NCBI GenBank assembly: GCA_011799875.1
Contig: CM022298.1
Coordinates: 729,599,111 to 729,663,110 of the forward strand
DNA length: 64,000 bases
Reading direction: 5' to 3'
Origin: Thinopyrum elongatum
Lineage: Eukaryota; Streptophyta; Magnoliopsida; Poales; Poaceae
In this document: in pieces, positions 1 through 10,453 of the stretch
Numbering within the stretch: the first letter of the stretch is position 1
Layout: every line of letters begins with the position of its first letter
The notes under the pieces: generated by a model
Told to the model about the DNA's origin: nothing
The model's input: only the letters and a program-made list of their open reading frames with translations
The model's database searches: none
Program-made: the position numbers and the translations under genes

Positions 1-1767
1 GAGGAGGAGGAGGAGGCGTCCAGTTTGGAAGCTTGATGTACTCCTTCCTCCATAGACAGGTACTCCTTAAAGCATAAACCAGATGATTCTCCCCTTCACC
101 TGGAGGGTAGTCAAGCTCCAGCTCCTCAAATCCCTCCATTATTTCATCCACCGTCACAACAGCATAGCCATGTGGAATCGGACGGCAATGAAAAGTTCCC
201 TCAGCTTGAGGAGGTACAACAGAGCCGACGGCCGCCTTCAAGGTCAGGTTCTGGCATTTTGTCCTTAGCTCACAATGCTGAGCCTCCGTGATACTATCCA
301 CGGGGTAGCGAGGAGCCGTGAAATCAGGCTGAATGAGCTCCGTGGAAGCCACGCTGCTTCTTCGCTGAGATGGTGGGGAAGCTTCTAGGGCAGCGTCGAA
401 GCAAGGATCTTCATGCCGCTGAGATGGTTGGTCGGTAGCTCGCTGGCTCTCAAGTTCCTCTAGCTTTGCTATTAATGCATTGAGATTCTGCATTTCGCTC
501 AATTCCACTTTCCTCTTTCTCTCTTGGCTTATGTAACCACCGCTGTCGGGAAACCCATGCACCCACGGAATGGAGCCTGGTGTGCCTCGTGTTCGTCCAC
601 GGTGCTCAGGATTCCCGAGGGCCTCTGTCAGCTCGTCCTTCTCTCTGTCGGGAATGAACGTCCCTTCCTACGCTACCTTGATTGCTACCTGAAGCTTCTT
701 GATGGGTATTGCAAGTTGCTCATACGTCCAACGACACTCCCCTGTTTCTGGGTCCAAAGTTCCCCCAACCCCGAAGAACCAAGTCCTTGAACGATCTGGC
801 CAGTTCAATGTCGCTGGTTGGACCCCTTTAGCCTTGCTCAGCTTTGTCCCACAACGGCCGGGCTTTGTAGTAGCCACCTGACCCCGTGTGATGGTGATAC
901 TTCTTCTTTGCAGCATTTTTCTTGTTTGTCACTGACCTTTTCATACCCTTCTCCGATTTCTTGTAGGCCACAAATGCGGGCCAGTGATCTCTTATCTTCT
1001 CATATCGACCGGTGAATTCTGGAGTCTTCCCTTTGTCGACAAACTTTGTGTTCAACTCTTTCTTGCAGTTCCTGAATAGATCTGCCATCTTCTTAAGAGC
1101 AAACGCCTTGACCTTTGGCTCTATAACTGGGTTATTCAGATCCTCCTCTGGCGGTAGGCTGAAATTTATCATCAGCGAGGTCCAAAGATCATCTCTCTGT
1201 CTATCCTGGACATAAGATACTTCAGGGTCGTCCTTACTCTTATTCCATTACTGGACGCTGATTGGGACGCTGTCCCTAACAACAACTCCTCAGTGATGTA
1301 CAAATGCGTCCTTGGTCCGCTTGGGTTCAATCGGTTGGCCATCGTTCGCGACTTCTGTGATCATGAACCTTTCTTCCTGACGCAACCTTTTCTTCGGGCC
1401 TCGTCTCCTTACGGAAGTTTGGCTCGATCCGATGGGCTAAAAGAAGAAAGAAGCGTTAATATATGTACATACCAAAACAATTAATGCATCAAATCAACAC
1501 AGGCTTAATTAATATATATATATATACCTCGCCGGACTTTGCAACAGCTCCCTCCTCCATTCGGTTACCAGATCCGTCATCATGATCTCCTTCCTCCGGC
1601 ATTCGATCACCGGAGCCGTCATGATCTCCTTCCTCCTCCATTGTTGGATTACCGGAGCCGTCATCCTCTCCTTCCTGACCATCGGTGTCATTGAGAAACG
1701 ACAAGGGATCACCTCCGTCGCGGATTATATCCCCCAACAACTCTTCTTGTTCTAAGTCTCTGTCCAT
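1..1767 (-). pseudogene. CACTA second gene, Transposase_24 (Ptta/En/Spm) type, broken, truncated by window start
   Basis: The likely start ATG is at 1767, just after an AG acceptor. Exon 1 (1528-1767) encodes an acidic segment with repeats of the type EEGDHDGSGDR and ends at a GT donor. The next exon begins near 1438 after TTTTAG. It carries the conserved block 'RYEKIRDHWPAFVAYKKSE' (about 828-1172), then in another frame 'FGVGGTLDPETGECRW' (about 668-916), then to position 1 a region with PPQAEGTFHCRPIPHGYAVV and a run ending in YIKLP. I recognise the first two blocks as the Transposase_24 family and the last as the domain that often follows it in grasses (DUF8039, from memory). The frameshift near 830-870, a stop near 1245 and a stop near 670 make it a pseudogene. 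In En/Spm the second protein binds subterminal repeats; that role is inferred here. Confidence 0.75.
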
Positions 1768-2001
1768 AGTTTCTGCAAATATTACAACATGGCAATATAC
1801 AAACATGAGAGATGGATATATTAGTGGCAAACATAGACCTAGCTAATCACAACAAGGAGTCATATGCATATATGAGCAATGGATTAGTTGCGGACCGCCT
1901 CTCTCATGCATATCCGACGTCCCCCCCTCATGTCGAAGTTATCGGCCGGCGTTATACTTTTAGGAGAGGACACTTTGTAAAAAATAATCGCTATGCAGGG
2001 A

Positions 2002-2246
2002 GGGGGTAGGAGATCGACAACACTCTTTCTTCTAGGGTTTGGGTGGCCTCGAGAGTTTGTCAGGTAGGGGCGGGAGGGGGTAGGAGATCGACAACGCTCT
2101 TTCTTCTAGGGTTTAGGTGGCCTCGAGAGTTTGTCGGGTAGGGGCGGGAGGGGGTAGGAGATCGACAACGCTCTTTCTTCTAGGGTTTGGGTGGCCTCGA
2201 GAGTTGGTCGGGTAGGGGTGGGAGGGGGTAGGAGATCGACAACACA
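2002..2246. repeat. 74-bp tandem repeat, about 3.3 copies
   Basis: The unit starts GGGGGTAGGAGATCGACAAC and contains CTAGGGTTTGGGTGGCCTCG. Copies begin at 2002, 2076, 2150 and 2224, exactly 74 bp apart; the last is partial. It lies upstream of the second CACTA gene, so it would be in its leader or an intron. Confidence 0.95.
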
Positions 2247-2413
2247 CTATTTCCACATACTACGGTTTGGGTTGGATGCATGTGATCGTAACTCTGGTTC
2301 CGGTTGAAAGATTGCCTCGGAAAGGACTCCGCAACTTGAGCACAAGAGTTCCGATCGAGACGATTCCGGATCCATTGGAAAGCTCTCGGGGAGCCGATGC
2401 CAACATGATGATA

Positions 2414-2429
2414 GGGGGGGGGGGGGGGG
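2414..2429 (+). repeat. G16 homopolymer
   Basis: An uninterrupted run of sixteen G. It is a possible quadruplex or slippage site and a place where the assembled length may be wrong. Confidence 0.95.
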
Positions 2430-2459
2430 TGCTCCCTTGGCCTTGTTGGCATCTCTAGA

Positions 2460-2880
2460 GCCGCTCTAAAATGCTAACGAGTGTTGCCCTCCTTAAAACG
2501 CGAAATGTTCACTACGATGACGAGTGTCTCAAAACGGAGCCAAGGGTCTAAAATCGGTGTATGCACGATAAAAAATCTAAAAAAAACATACAAAACATCT
2601 AAAAAATTCAGAAAAAAATACATCCATGATCCCTCATACATACATACATACAAAAAACACATCTAAAAAAATACATATATGATCCCTCATACATACATAT
2701 ATCTAAAAAAATTCTATGGACATCTAAAAACATCTAAAAACATCTGAAAAATTCTATGAACAAAAATACTCCCTCATACATATATACATGGACCAAAAAA
2801 TGCTATATACATACACACATACATATATACATACACACATATCCATGAACAAAAATTCTAACTTTTGCATATTTTGCAAA
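2460..2880. repeat. AT-rich stretch with repeated ACATCTAAAAAA and ACATACATAC
   Basis: The stretch is low-complexity. The words 'acatctaaaaa' and 'catacatacata' recur many times. No gene is visible. Confidence 0.8.
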
Positions 2881-2899
2881 TTCTAACACTTAAAATGCA

Positions 2900-3115
2900 G
2901 GGCAGGGGCGGCGCGCGGCGGCAGCGCAGGGCAGGGGCGGTGGCGCGGCGGCCGCGCAGGGCAGGGGTGGCGCGCGGCGGCAGCGCAGGGCAGGGGCGGC
3001 GGCGCGGCGGCCGCGCAGGGCAGGGGTGGCGCGCGGTGGCAGCACAGGGCAGGGGCGGCGGCGCGGGGGCCGCGCAGGGCAAGGCGGCGCGCGGCGGCAG
3101 CGCGGGGCAGGGGGA
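2900..3115. repeat. GC-rich minisatellite with alternating 29/30-bp units (59-bp period)
   Basis: The word GGGCAGGGG (last copy GGGCAAGG) begins at 2900, 2929, 2959, 2988, 3018, 3047 and 3077. Spacings alternate 29 and 30 bp, so the true period is 59 bp. The halves differ by GCGCGCGGCGGCAGCGC versus GGTGGCGCGGCGGCCGC. Frames through it give Ala/Arg/Pro repeats on both strands, which I take as by-products. It lies just downstream of the internal TATA box on the minus strand. Confidence 0.92.
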
Positions 3116-3329
3116 AGAGGAGAGGAGGGGAACGGCGCGGCGGCTCAAAGTGGGAGCGGGGACGGCGTCGGGGCAGCTCGGCGACGGCGACGACAGCGGC
3201 CGGATCACGGGCAGCGACGGCAAGGAGGCCCGGCGAGGGCGTCAGCGTCGAGGGCATCAGCCTGGCGGCATCGAGTGCGTTTCGGTGTCGGGGAGAGAAT
3301 GAGGAGAAACTACTAAGTGTTGGCTTATA

Positions 3330-3590
3330 TAGCAAAGGCTTTAGTCTCGGTTGGTGGCACCAACCGGGACCAATGCCCCCCTTTAGTCCCTGTTCGTGGC
3401 ACCAACCAGGACCAAACGCCAGTTTTCGCCAGCCCAAAGGGCGGGAAGCAGAGACCTTTGGTCCCGGTTGGTGGCACCAACCGGGACTAAAGGGGGGCAT
3501 TGGTCCCGGTTGGTGCCACCAACCGGGACCAAAGGCACCCTTTCGACCCGGTTGGAGCCACGAACCGGGACCAAAGGCCTTGTGCTGTAA
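3330..3590 (-). promoter_or_regulatory. Internal palindrome cluster with TATA box, probable promoter of the second CACTA gene
   Basis: Copies of GGTTGGTGGCACCAACC and CCCGGTTGGTGCCACCAACC alternate in both orientations. On the minus strand they are followed by CTTTGCTATATAAGCC (about 3331-3346). The 5' end of the element has the same arrangement, palindromes then TATA, at 9350-9644. The cluster therefore looks like a second copy of the terminal promoter module placed before the second gene. Confidence 0.6.
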
Positions 3591-4465
3591 CTGACGCGGT
3601 GCGGTGGGATGTTTAGTCCTACCTCGCTAGCTGAGAGGCTTCGACAGTGGTTTATAAGCGCGGCTGCGCCGACCACTTCGAGCTCCTCTCTAATGCAGGC
3701 CTACGGGCCTAAACACACTCTCTCTGCCTGTGGGCCTACTGGGCCTACGTCCTGGCCCAACTAGCGTGTCGGGTTTCTAGTCGTATGCAGGCCGTGGTGG
3801 CCCACTAGGCGACATTTTTTAATTTTTTTTCCAGTATTTTTGTTTTTTGCTTTATTTATTTTCTTTTATTTCTACTTACAGCTAAATACTTAGAGTTTTT
3901 GAGTAGTTCTTTTTACTTTAGATCACAAAAATTATAAACTTTCTATTAGTGCCATTAGTTTTCAAATTTGAATAGTTTAAATTTGAATTATTTAAAATTT
4001 GTGCGAATCACTAGTTTGTGAATAACTTTACTTTAAAAATAGATTTTTGAGTGATTCATTTTCCTGCTATTTAATATTATTGTATTTTATCATTATATTC
4101 AATTTGGTAATTTTTAGGTTATTTTAAATGGGTGTTTAATCAAAAAACAGATTTTGTTATTTTAGTTGTATTAAAGTTTCTAACAAAAAAATACTTTATG
4201 AAAATTCTTTTTGCTATTAATGTTGTGAACAAAAAATACTTTGATAATTTTATTTGCATAAATTTTATATAATTTTAGTTTAAAAAATACTAGTGGTTTA
4301 TAAAAACTTTTTAGTTGGTTCTTTTTGCTGTTGAGGAATATTATAGTTTTGTTTTAGTTGATCATAACAGAATATTTTAATTGATTCTTTTTAGTTCATT
4401 CTTTTTGCTATTAGAGTTTTATAAAAGTTTTCTAGTTCATTCTTTTTGCTATTAGTTCATTCTTT
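3591..4465. other. Non-coding CACTA interior: GC-rich then AT-rich
   Basis: About 3591-3805 contains short inverted words built on GGCCCACTAGG and GGCCTACGGGCC. About 3805-4465 is strongly AT-rich, with repeated 'ttctttttgctatta'. I see no gene in it. Confidence 0.6.
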
Positions 4466-5030
4466 GAGCTAAATGACCCTGAAATTGAAAAGCACTACAA
4501 ACAAAGTCTGAAAAGGTTGAAAGTTGGCATGGTATCATCATTTCACCCACATAGCATGTGCTAAAAAGTTGAGAGGGTTATGGCAAAAACTGGATGCACT
4601 TCGTGTAGAAAATGGACAATCTCTTTCGAAGTATCAAGGTTTCGAACGAAAACTCATCTGTTACAAAGGGATTTCATTTTTTTGAACTTATTTGAACTCC
4701 AAACTTTTTGTGTGTTCAAAATGCACCATTCAAAGCCACATCATAAAATTTTCAACCCTTTCTGACTTCATTTGGTATTTTTCATGCATTTACTGATTTG
4801 TTTTGAGCTAAATGACCCTGAAATTGAAAAGCACTACAAATGAAGTCTGAAAAGGTTGAAAGTTGGCATGGTATCATCATTTCACCCAGATAGCATGTGC
4901 TAAAAAGTTAAGAGGGTTACGACAAAAACTAGATGCACTTCGTGTACAAAATGGACAATCTCTTTCGAAGTATCAGGGTTTCGGACGAAAACTCATCTGT
5001 TACAAAAGGCATTTCATTTCTTGACATGTA
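4466..5030. repeat. 339-bp tandem repeat downstream of transposase A, 1.7 copies
   Basis: The block starting GAGCTAAATGACCCTGAAAT begins at 4466 and again at 4805, 339 bp apart, and the following 200 bp match closely. The same repeat with the same 339-bp spacing follows the transposase of copy B (63430 and 63769), so it was already duplicated in their ancestor. Confidence 0.9.
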
Positions 5031-5087
5031 ACTGCAGTGATATTCTAGATCAAAGGCATCATCATAATAGTTGTGAAGAGAAAGTCT

Positions 5088-8000
5088 TCATGTTTTCTTC
5101 GCTTGTGTCCTTTGCTTATTGCGCCATAACCATGGATAATCTTCATCGTTTAACAGGGTGCTTGGGTCAGCCTTGACTTTGAAGGGAGGAATTTCATGAA
5201 ACTTTTCATAATCTTCAGACATGTCTGTCTTGCCCTCCACTCCCACGATGTCTCTTTTCACTGAAAGAACTATGTGGCGCTGTGGCTCATCATATGATGT
5301 ATTCGCTTCCTTATCTTTTCTTTTTCTCTGTTTGGTAGACATGTCCTTCACATAGAAAACCTGCGCCACATCATTGGCTAGGACGAATGGTTAGTCTGTG
5401 TACCCAAGATTGTTCAGATCCACTGTTGTCATTCCGTACTGTGGGTCTACCTGTACCCCGCCTCCTGACAGATTGACCCATTTGCACTGAAATAAAGGGG
5501 GACCTTAAAATCATGTCCATAGTCAAGTTCCCATATGTCCACTATGTAACCATAATATGTGTCCTTTCCCCTCTTGGTTGATGCATCAAAGCAGACACCA
5601 CCGTTTTGGTTGGTGCTCTTTTGATCTTGGGCGATCGTGTAAACTGTATTCCCATTTATCTCGTACCCTTTGTAAGTCAATACAGTCGAAGATGGTCCCC
5701 TGGCCAACGAGTACAGCTCATCAGAAACAGTGTTGTCACCCATGAGATGTGTTTGCAACCAACTGCCGAAACTCCTGACGTGTTCACATGTAATCCAGTT
5801 GTCACACTGCTCCGGGTGTTTGGAGCGCAGAATATTCTTGTGTACATTGACATACGGGGTCACCAAGGTAGAATTCTATAGAACTGTGTAGTGTGCTTGA
5901 GACCAAGAATGCCCGTCCCTACATATTATCGAGTCCGCTCCTAGCGTGCCTTTTCCAGTCAGTCTCCCCTCAAACCACGATTGAGGTAGACCAATCTGCT
6001 TAAGGTCAGGAATGAAGTCAACACAGAACCCAATGACCTCCTCAGTTTGATGGCTCGTGGAGATGCTTCCTTCTGGCCTAGCATGGTTACAAACATATTT
6101 CTTTAAGACTCCCATGAACCTCTCAAAGGGGAACATATTGTGTAGAAATACAGGGCCCAGAATGGCAATCTCGTCGACTAGATGAACTAGGACATGCGTC
6201 ATGATATTGAAGAAGGATGATGGGAACACCAGCTCAAAACTGACAAGACATTGCGCCAAATCACTCCTTAACCTTGGTAGGATTTCTAGATCGATTACCT
6301 TCTGAGAGATTGCATTGAGGAATGCACATAGCTTCACAATGGCTAATCGAACATTTTCCGGTAGAAGGCCCCTCAATGCAAGCGGAAGCAGTTGCGTCAT
6401 AATCACGTGGCAGTCATGAGACTTTAGGTTCTGGAACTTTTTCTCTACCATATTTATTATTCCCTTTATATTCGACGAGAAGACAAACGGGACCTTCATA
6501 CTGAGCAGGCATTCAAAGAAGATTTCCTTCTCTTCTTTGGTAAGAGCGTAGCTGGCAGGCCCTTCATACTACTTTGGATGCATGCCGTCTTTTTCGTGCA
6601 CACGTTGCTGGTCCTCCCGTGCCTCCGGTGTGTCTTTTGTCTTCCCATACATGCCCAAGAAGCCTAGCAGGTTCACGCAAAGATTCTTCGTCACGTGCAT
6701 CACGTCGATTGCAGAGCGGACCTCTAGGTCTTTCCAATAGGGTAGGTCCCAAAATATAGATTTCTTCTTCCACATGGGTGCGCGTCCCTCGGCGTCATTC
6801 GGAACAGATAGTCCGCCGGGACCCTTTCCAAAGATTACTTGTAAATCATTGACCATAGCAAGTATGTGATCACCAGTACGGACGGCGGGCTTCTTCCGGT
6901 GATCTGCATCACCTTTGGAATGCTTGCCTTTCTTTCGACATTGATGGTTGGTCGGAAGAAATCGACGATGTCCCAGGTACACATTCTTCCTGCATTTGTC
7001 CAAATATATACTTTCGGTGTCATCTAAATAGTGCGTGCATGCGTGGTATCCCTTGTTTGTCTGTCCTGAATGGTTACTGAGAGCAGGCCAATCATTGATG
7101 GTTACAAACAGCAACGCATGTAGGTCAAATTCCTGCTGGTCGTGCTCATCCCACACATGTACACCTTTTCCATTCCACAGCTATAAAAGTTCTTCAACTA
7201 ATCGCCTTAGGTACACATCAATGTCGTTGCCGGGTTGCTTAGGGCCTTGGATGAGCACTGGCATCATAATCAACTTCCTCTTCATGCACAACCAAGGAGG
7301 AAGCTTATAGATACATAGAGTCATGGGCCAGGTGCTATGATTAGTGCCATTCGCACTTAAACCAAACCATACATTCCTTGCGTCACCTGCAAAGTCCCCC
7401 CACATTCTCTCGATTTTTCTCCACTGCGACCCGTCAGCGGTTGCTCTCAACTTCCCGTCTTTCTTACGGTCCTCTTTGTGCCATCGCATCAACTTGGGAT
7501 GCTCTTTGTTTCTGAACAGACGTTTCAACCGTGGTATTATAGGAGCATACCACATCGCCTTGGCAGGAACCCTCTTCCTGGGGCACTCGCCCTCAACATC
7601 ACCAGGGTCATTTCGTCTGATCTTATACCGCAATGCACCGCATACCGGGCATGCGTTCAAATCCTCGTACGCACCACGGTAGAGGATGCAATCATTAGGG
7701 CATGCATGTATCTTCTGCACCTCCAATCCTAGAGGGCATAGAACCTTCTTTGCTCCGTACGTACTGTCGGACAATTCGTTATCCTTTGGAAGCTTCTTCT
7801 TCAATATTTTCAGTAGCTTCTCAAATCCGCTGTCAGATACACCATTGTCTGCCTTCCATTGCAGCAATTCCAGTGTGGTACCGAGCTTTGTGTTGCCATC
7901 TTCGCAATTTGGGTACAACCCTTTTTTTGTGATCCTCTAACATGCGATCGAACTTCAACTTCTCCCTTTCACTTTGGCATTGTCTCTTTGCATCAACAAT

Positions 8001-8366
8001 GACCCGGCGAAGATCATCATCGGGCACATCGTCTGGTTCCTCTTGATGTTCAGCTTCCCCCGTTGCAGCATCACCGTATTCAGGGGGCAGATAGTTGTCA
8101 TCATCCTCTTCTTCTTCGTTGTCTTCCATCATAACCCCTCTTTCTCCGTGCTTGGTCCAAACATTATAGTGTGGCATGAAACCCTTCTCAAGCAGGTGGA
8201 TGTGAAGGGTTTTTGAGTCAGAGTAAGACTTCGTATTCTCACATCTAGGGCATGGATAACACATAAAACCATTCTGCTTGTTTGCCTCAGCCACTTCGAG
8301 AAAATTATGCACGCCCTTAAAGTACTCGGAGTTGCGTCTGTCACCGTACATCCATTGTCGATTCAT
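5088..8366 (-). pseudogene. TNP2-type CACTA transposase, copy A, disrupted
   Basis: This is the cut-and-paste transposase. From 8366 down it has an N-terminal transposase-associated domain with closely spaced Cys and a His pair, then an acidic linker. Next come the TNP2 core with CPVCG and IDVMHVTKNL, a DUF4218-like block around 5880-6500, and a DUF4216-like C-terminus near 5450-5560. Domain names are from memory of the family. Lesions visible: a one-base homopolymer frameshift at about 7921-7927; TAG at 7181-7183, shared with copy B; TAG at about 6570; a frameshift near 5490; and TAA near 5393. The conserved DG...NPFG segment is reduced to 'SANGTNHS': eight residues are missing and the conserved Asp is Asn. 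This copy should be catalytically dead. Confidence 0.9.
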
Positions 8367-8531
8367 CTGCGTGCATTATATATAATTAAGTGTGTCAAAA
8401 ACCATTACAAAACATCATGAATAGAGAAGTGACCAAATTAATAGAAGTTCTTCATCACATTAAGTTCATACATAGTTCTCATTGAACAACATATCGGTCT
8501 CTAGAGCATCTAATTAAAACATACATTGAAA

Positions 8532-8975
8532 CTATGTAAAACATTTAAATGCAACAACAAATGCGATCATAATCACAACTAAGGTAACAATTGATCCAAC
8601 GGCATAATGATACCAAGCCTCAGTATGAATGGCATATTTTCTAATCTTTCTAATCGTCAAGCGCATTGCATCCATCTTGATCTTGTGATCATCGACGACA
8701 TCCGCAACATGAAACTCCAATGCCATCTTCTCTTCCTCAATTCTTTTCAATTTTTTCTTCAAGTAATTGTTTTCTTTTTCAACTAAATTTAACCTCTCGA
8801 CAAGAGGGTCGGTTGGAATTTCCGGTTCACATACCTCCTAGATAAAAATATCTATGTCACGTTGGTCGGCATAATTGTCATAAACACTAAATGAAACAAA
8901 TAGTTATAAACGATAATATACCACATCCGAATCATTGACAGGACGAGGGCCGATGGGGTCGGATACCAAAACCAT
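8532..8975 (-). CDS. Two-exon coiled-coil, tail-anchored membrane protein of CACTA element A (119 aa predicted)
   Basis: Exon 1 is predicted at 8922-8975 (begins MVLVSDPIGPRPVNDSD, then a GT donor) and exon 2 at 8532-8837 (after TCTAG), joining in frame. The protein has a charged coiled-coil stretch (KENNYLKKKLKRIEEEK, about residues 39-55), a basic segment, and a C-terminal hydrophobic helix of about 22 residues ending FVVAFKCFT, as in tail-anchored proteins. It lies between the element's promoter and the transposase on the same strand. Copy B has the same gene, same splice sites and same length, with few changes. I do not know a function; it resembles no transposase. Confidence 0.65.
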
Positions 8976-9349
8976 CGCACTATATAATAACAAACAATAA
9001 TAAAAGTAAGAAAATTATTCAAGTATCTACCTAAATCATACAAGATTTTTTTTCTTTTAGAAAGAAGATAAGAACAAGAGGCTCAACATGGTGGTGCCGG
9101 CAACGAGATCAGCGCAGGCGATCGACGGCGGTGAGGACGGGGACGGGACAGGATGGACCGCCAAACCTAGACAAATCTTGAGGAAAATAAAGCTTGAACA
9201 AGGAGCTTCGAGAGGAGAAAGCTTAAGTGTGGCTCGGGCATTTCATCGAACACCTCATGTGCATAGGAGGTAAGCTAGAGCACCACACACCTCTCCCACG
9301 GCCGGGCAAAAAAACAGAGTAGTGGCTCTATTCGCGGGCAGGGCGGGGG

Positions 9350-9358
9350 TATATATAG
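9350..9358 (-). promoter_or_regulatory. TATA box of CACTA copy A
   Basis: On the minus strand the sequence is GGCCTATATATACC, directly downstream of the subterminal palindromes and about 370 bp before the small gene's ATG. Copy B has the same box at 59068-59076. Confidence 0.7.
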
Positions 9359-9359
9359 G

Positions 9360-9657
9360 CCTCTCTTTAGTCCCTGTTTGTGGCTAAAACCGGGACTAAA
9401 GGAGAACCTTTGGTCCCGGTTCCAGCCACCAACAGGGACTAAAGGTGCTGGGCCAGGAGCGAGGCCCATTGGTCCCGGTTCATGTCTGGAACCGGGACCA
9501 AAAGTGACAGGCGAACCGGGACCAATGGCCCACGAGGCCCGGCCGGTGCCCTAGCCTCACGAACCGGGACTGATGCCCCCTTTGGTCCTGGTTCGTGAGT
9601 GAACCGGGATTAATGCCCTTACCCAGGCTTCAACCAAAGCCCTATTTTCTACTAGTG
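9360..9657 (-). repeat. CACTA 5' terminal inverted repeat end and subterminal palindromes, copy A
   Basis: The outer 13 bp on the minus strand are CACTAGTAGAAAA (9645-9657). Inside are at least five imperfect palindromes built on GGTCCCGGTT and AACCGGGACC with loops such as CGTGAG or GTGGCTGG. In En/Spm such repeats bind the element's second protein. Hairpin formation and siRNA production are inferred. Compared with copy B over about 330 bp I count roughly 15 differences. Confidence 0.88.
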
Positions 9658-10453
9658 AGTGGCCCCAGCTGCCGTAGTGGAGAAATACTTACGCTGATAA
9701 AGGTGCTTCATTGTTCTCCCCTCGCTCGCGCCATATGCTTCTCTTGACCTTCACTGCCCTCACCCACCCCGATCGTTGGCCTCCTCTCACCAAAAGGCTG
9801 AGACCTTTGGTGGAGACCTCATGGTGGGACATGAGAGAGGAAGAGAGAGGTGGTGTGAACGCTTGAGGATAACGATTCCGATGGGCCAGCGTGTGTTCCG
9901 ATCTGTATTGTGACACGCGAAACTTTTGGCAATTATTCCTAGGTAAACGTTTATGTACGACAGTCCGGCCGAAGGTTCGGCCGGACACTTCGCTCGCTCG
10001 CATGCGCATCGCACACCCACCAACGCCAGGGAGCCACGCGTCTCTATGGGCCCACACATATCGCTTCTCCTTTTCCTATCTTCTTCCTCTCGCGGTCTCT
10101 CTCTCTCTCTCTTCTGATGCGTGCAGCCATGGCCGCGCTCCTCCTCTCTCTCTGATCCTCATCGCCATGGCGGCGTTCCTCCTCTCTCTCTGATCCTCGT
10201 CGCCATGGCCGCGCCCTCTCCTCCTCACTTTCCCCATGCTCGCTGCCATGGCCTTATCCTCCACCCTCCCCCATGGGCATGGCCAGCAAGCTTTTTTTCC
10301 CACGAGTCCAAAACATGTTGCATCCGACATTCTCATTTTTGCTGGAAACTCTCCCTGACTGCGTGTTGCATCCATGGCCATGGCTACGAGCTCTTTGTTC
10401 AGGGAGGAGGCCATGTTCAGTTTGTTAACGAAGCTGCACCCTCGCTGCGGGTC
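9658..10453. other. Non-coding host segment left of element G1
   Basis: This is sequence outside recognised elements, continuous with 36893 onward once G1 is removed. It holds a perfect 10-bp inverted repeat TCCGGCCGAA-gg-TTCGGCCGGA near 9961-9984, a CT-rich tract and a 38-bp tandem repeat. The frames here are CT-repeat artefacts. I see no convincing gene. Confidence 0.5.
10112..10225. repeat. 38-bp tandem repeat, 3 copies
   Basis: The word 'tgatcctc.tcgccatggc' recurs at 10115 (diverged), 10153 and 10191 with a 38-bp period, separated by CT-rich filler. Confidence 0.8.

Larger units (their letters stand above)
1..9657 (-). mobile_element. CACTA (En/Spm) DNA transposon copy A, 5' end inside window, 3' end beyond position 1
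   Basis: The right edge at 9657 reads, on the minus strand, CACTAGTAGAAAA followed by an array of palindromic subterminal repeats, which is the CACTA terminus pattern. Going leftwards the element holds a TATA box, a small two-exon gene, a broken TNP2 transposase, AT-rich tandem repeats, a second palindrome cluster with a TATA box, a GC-rich minisatellite and a Transposase_24-type second gene that runs off position 1. Copy B (58768-64000) has the same order on the plus strand. The other terminus and the 3-bp target duplication are outside the window. The flank next to the terminus is AGT. Confidence 0.92.

Noticed and set aside
2858..3594. Long frames on both strands rich in Ala/Arg/Pro or with GWCHQPG repeats
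   Set aside because: They are translations of the GC minisatellite and the palindrome cluster; both strands are open equally and no domain appears.
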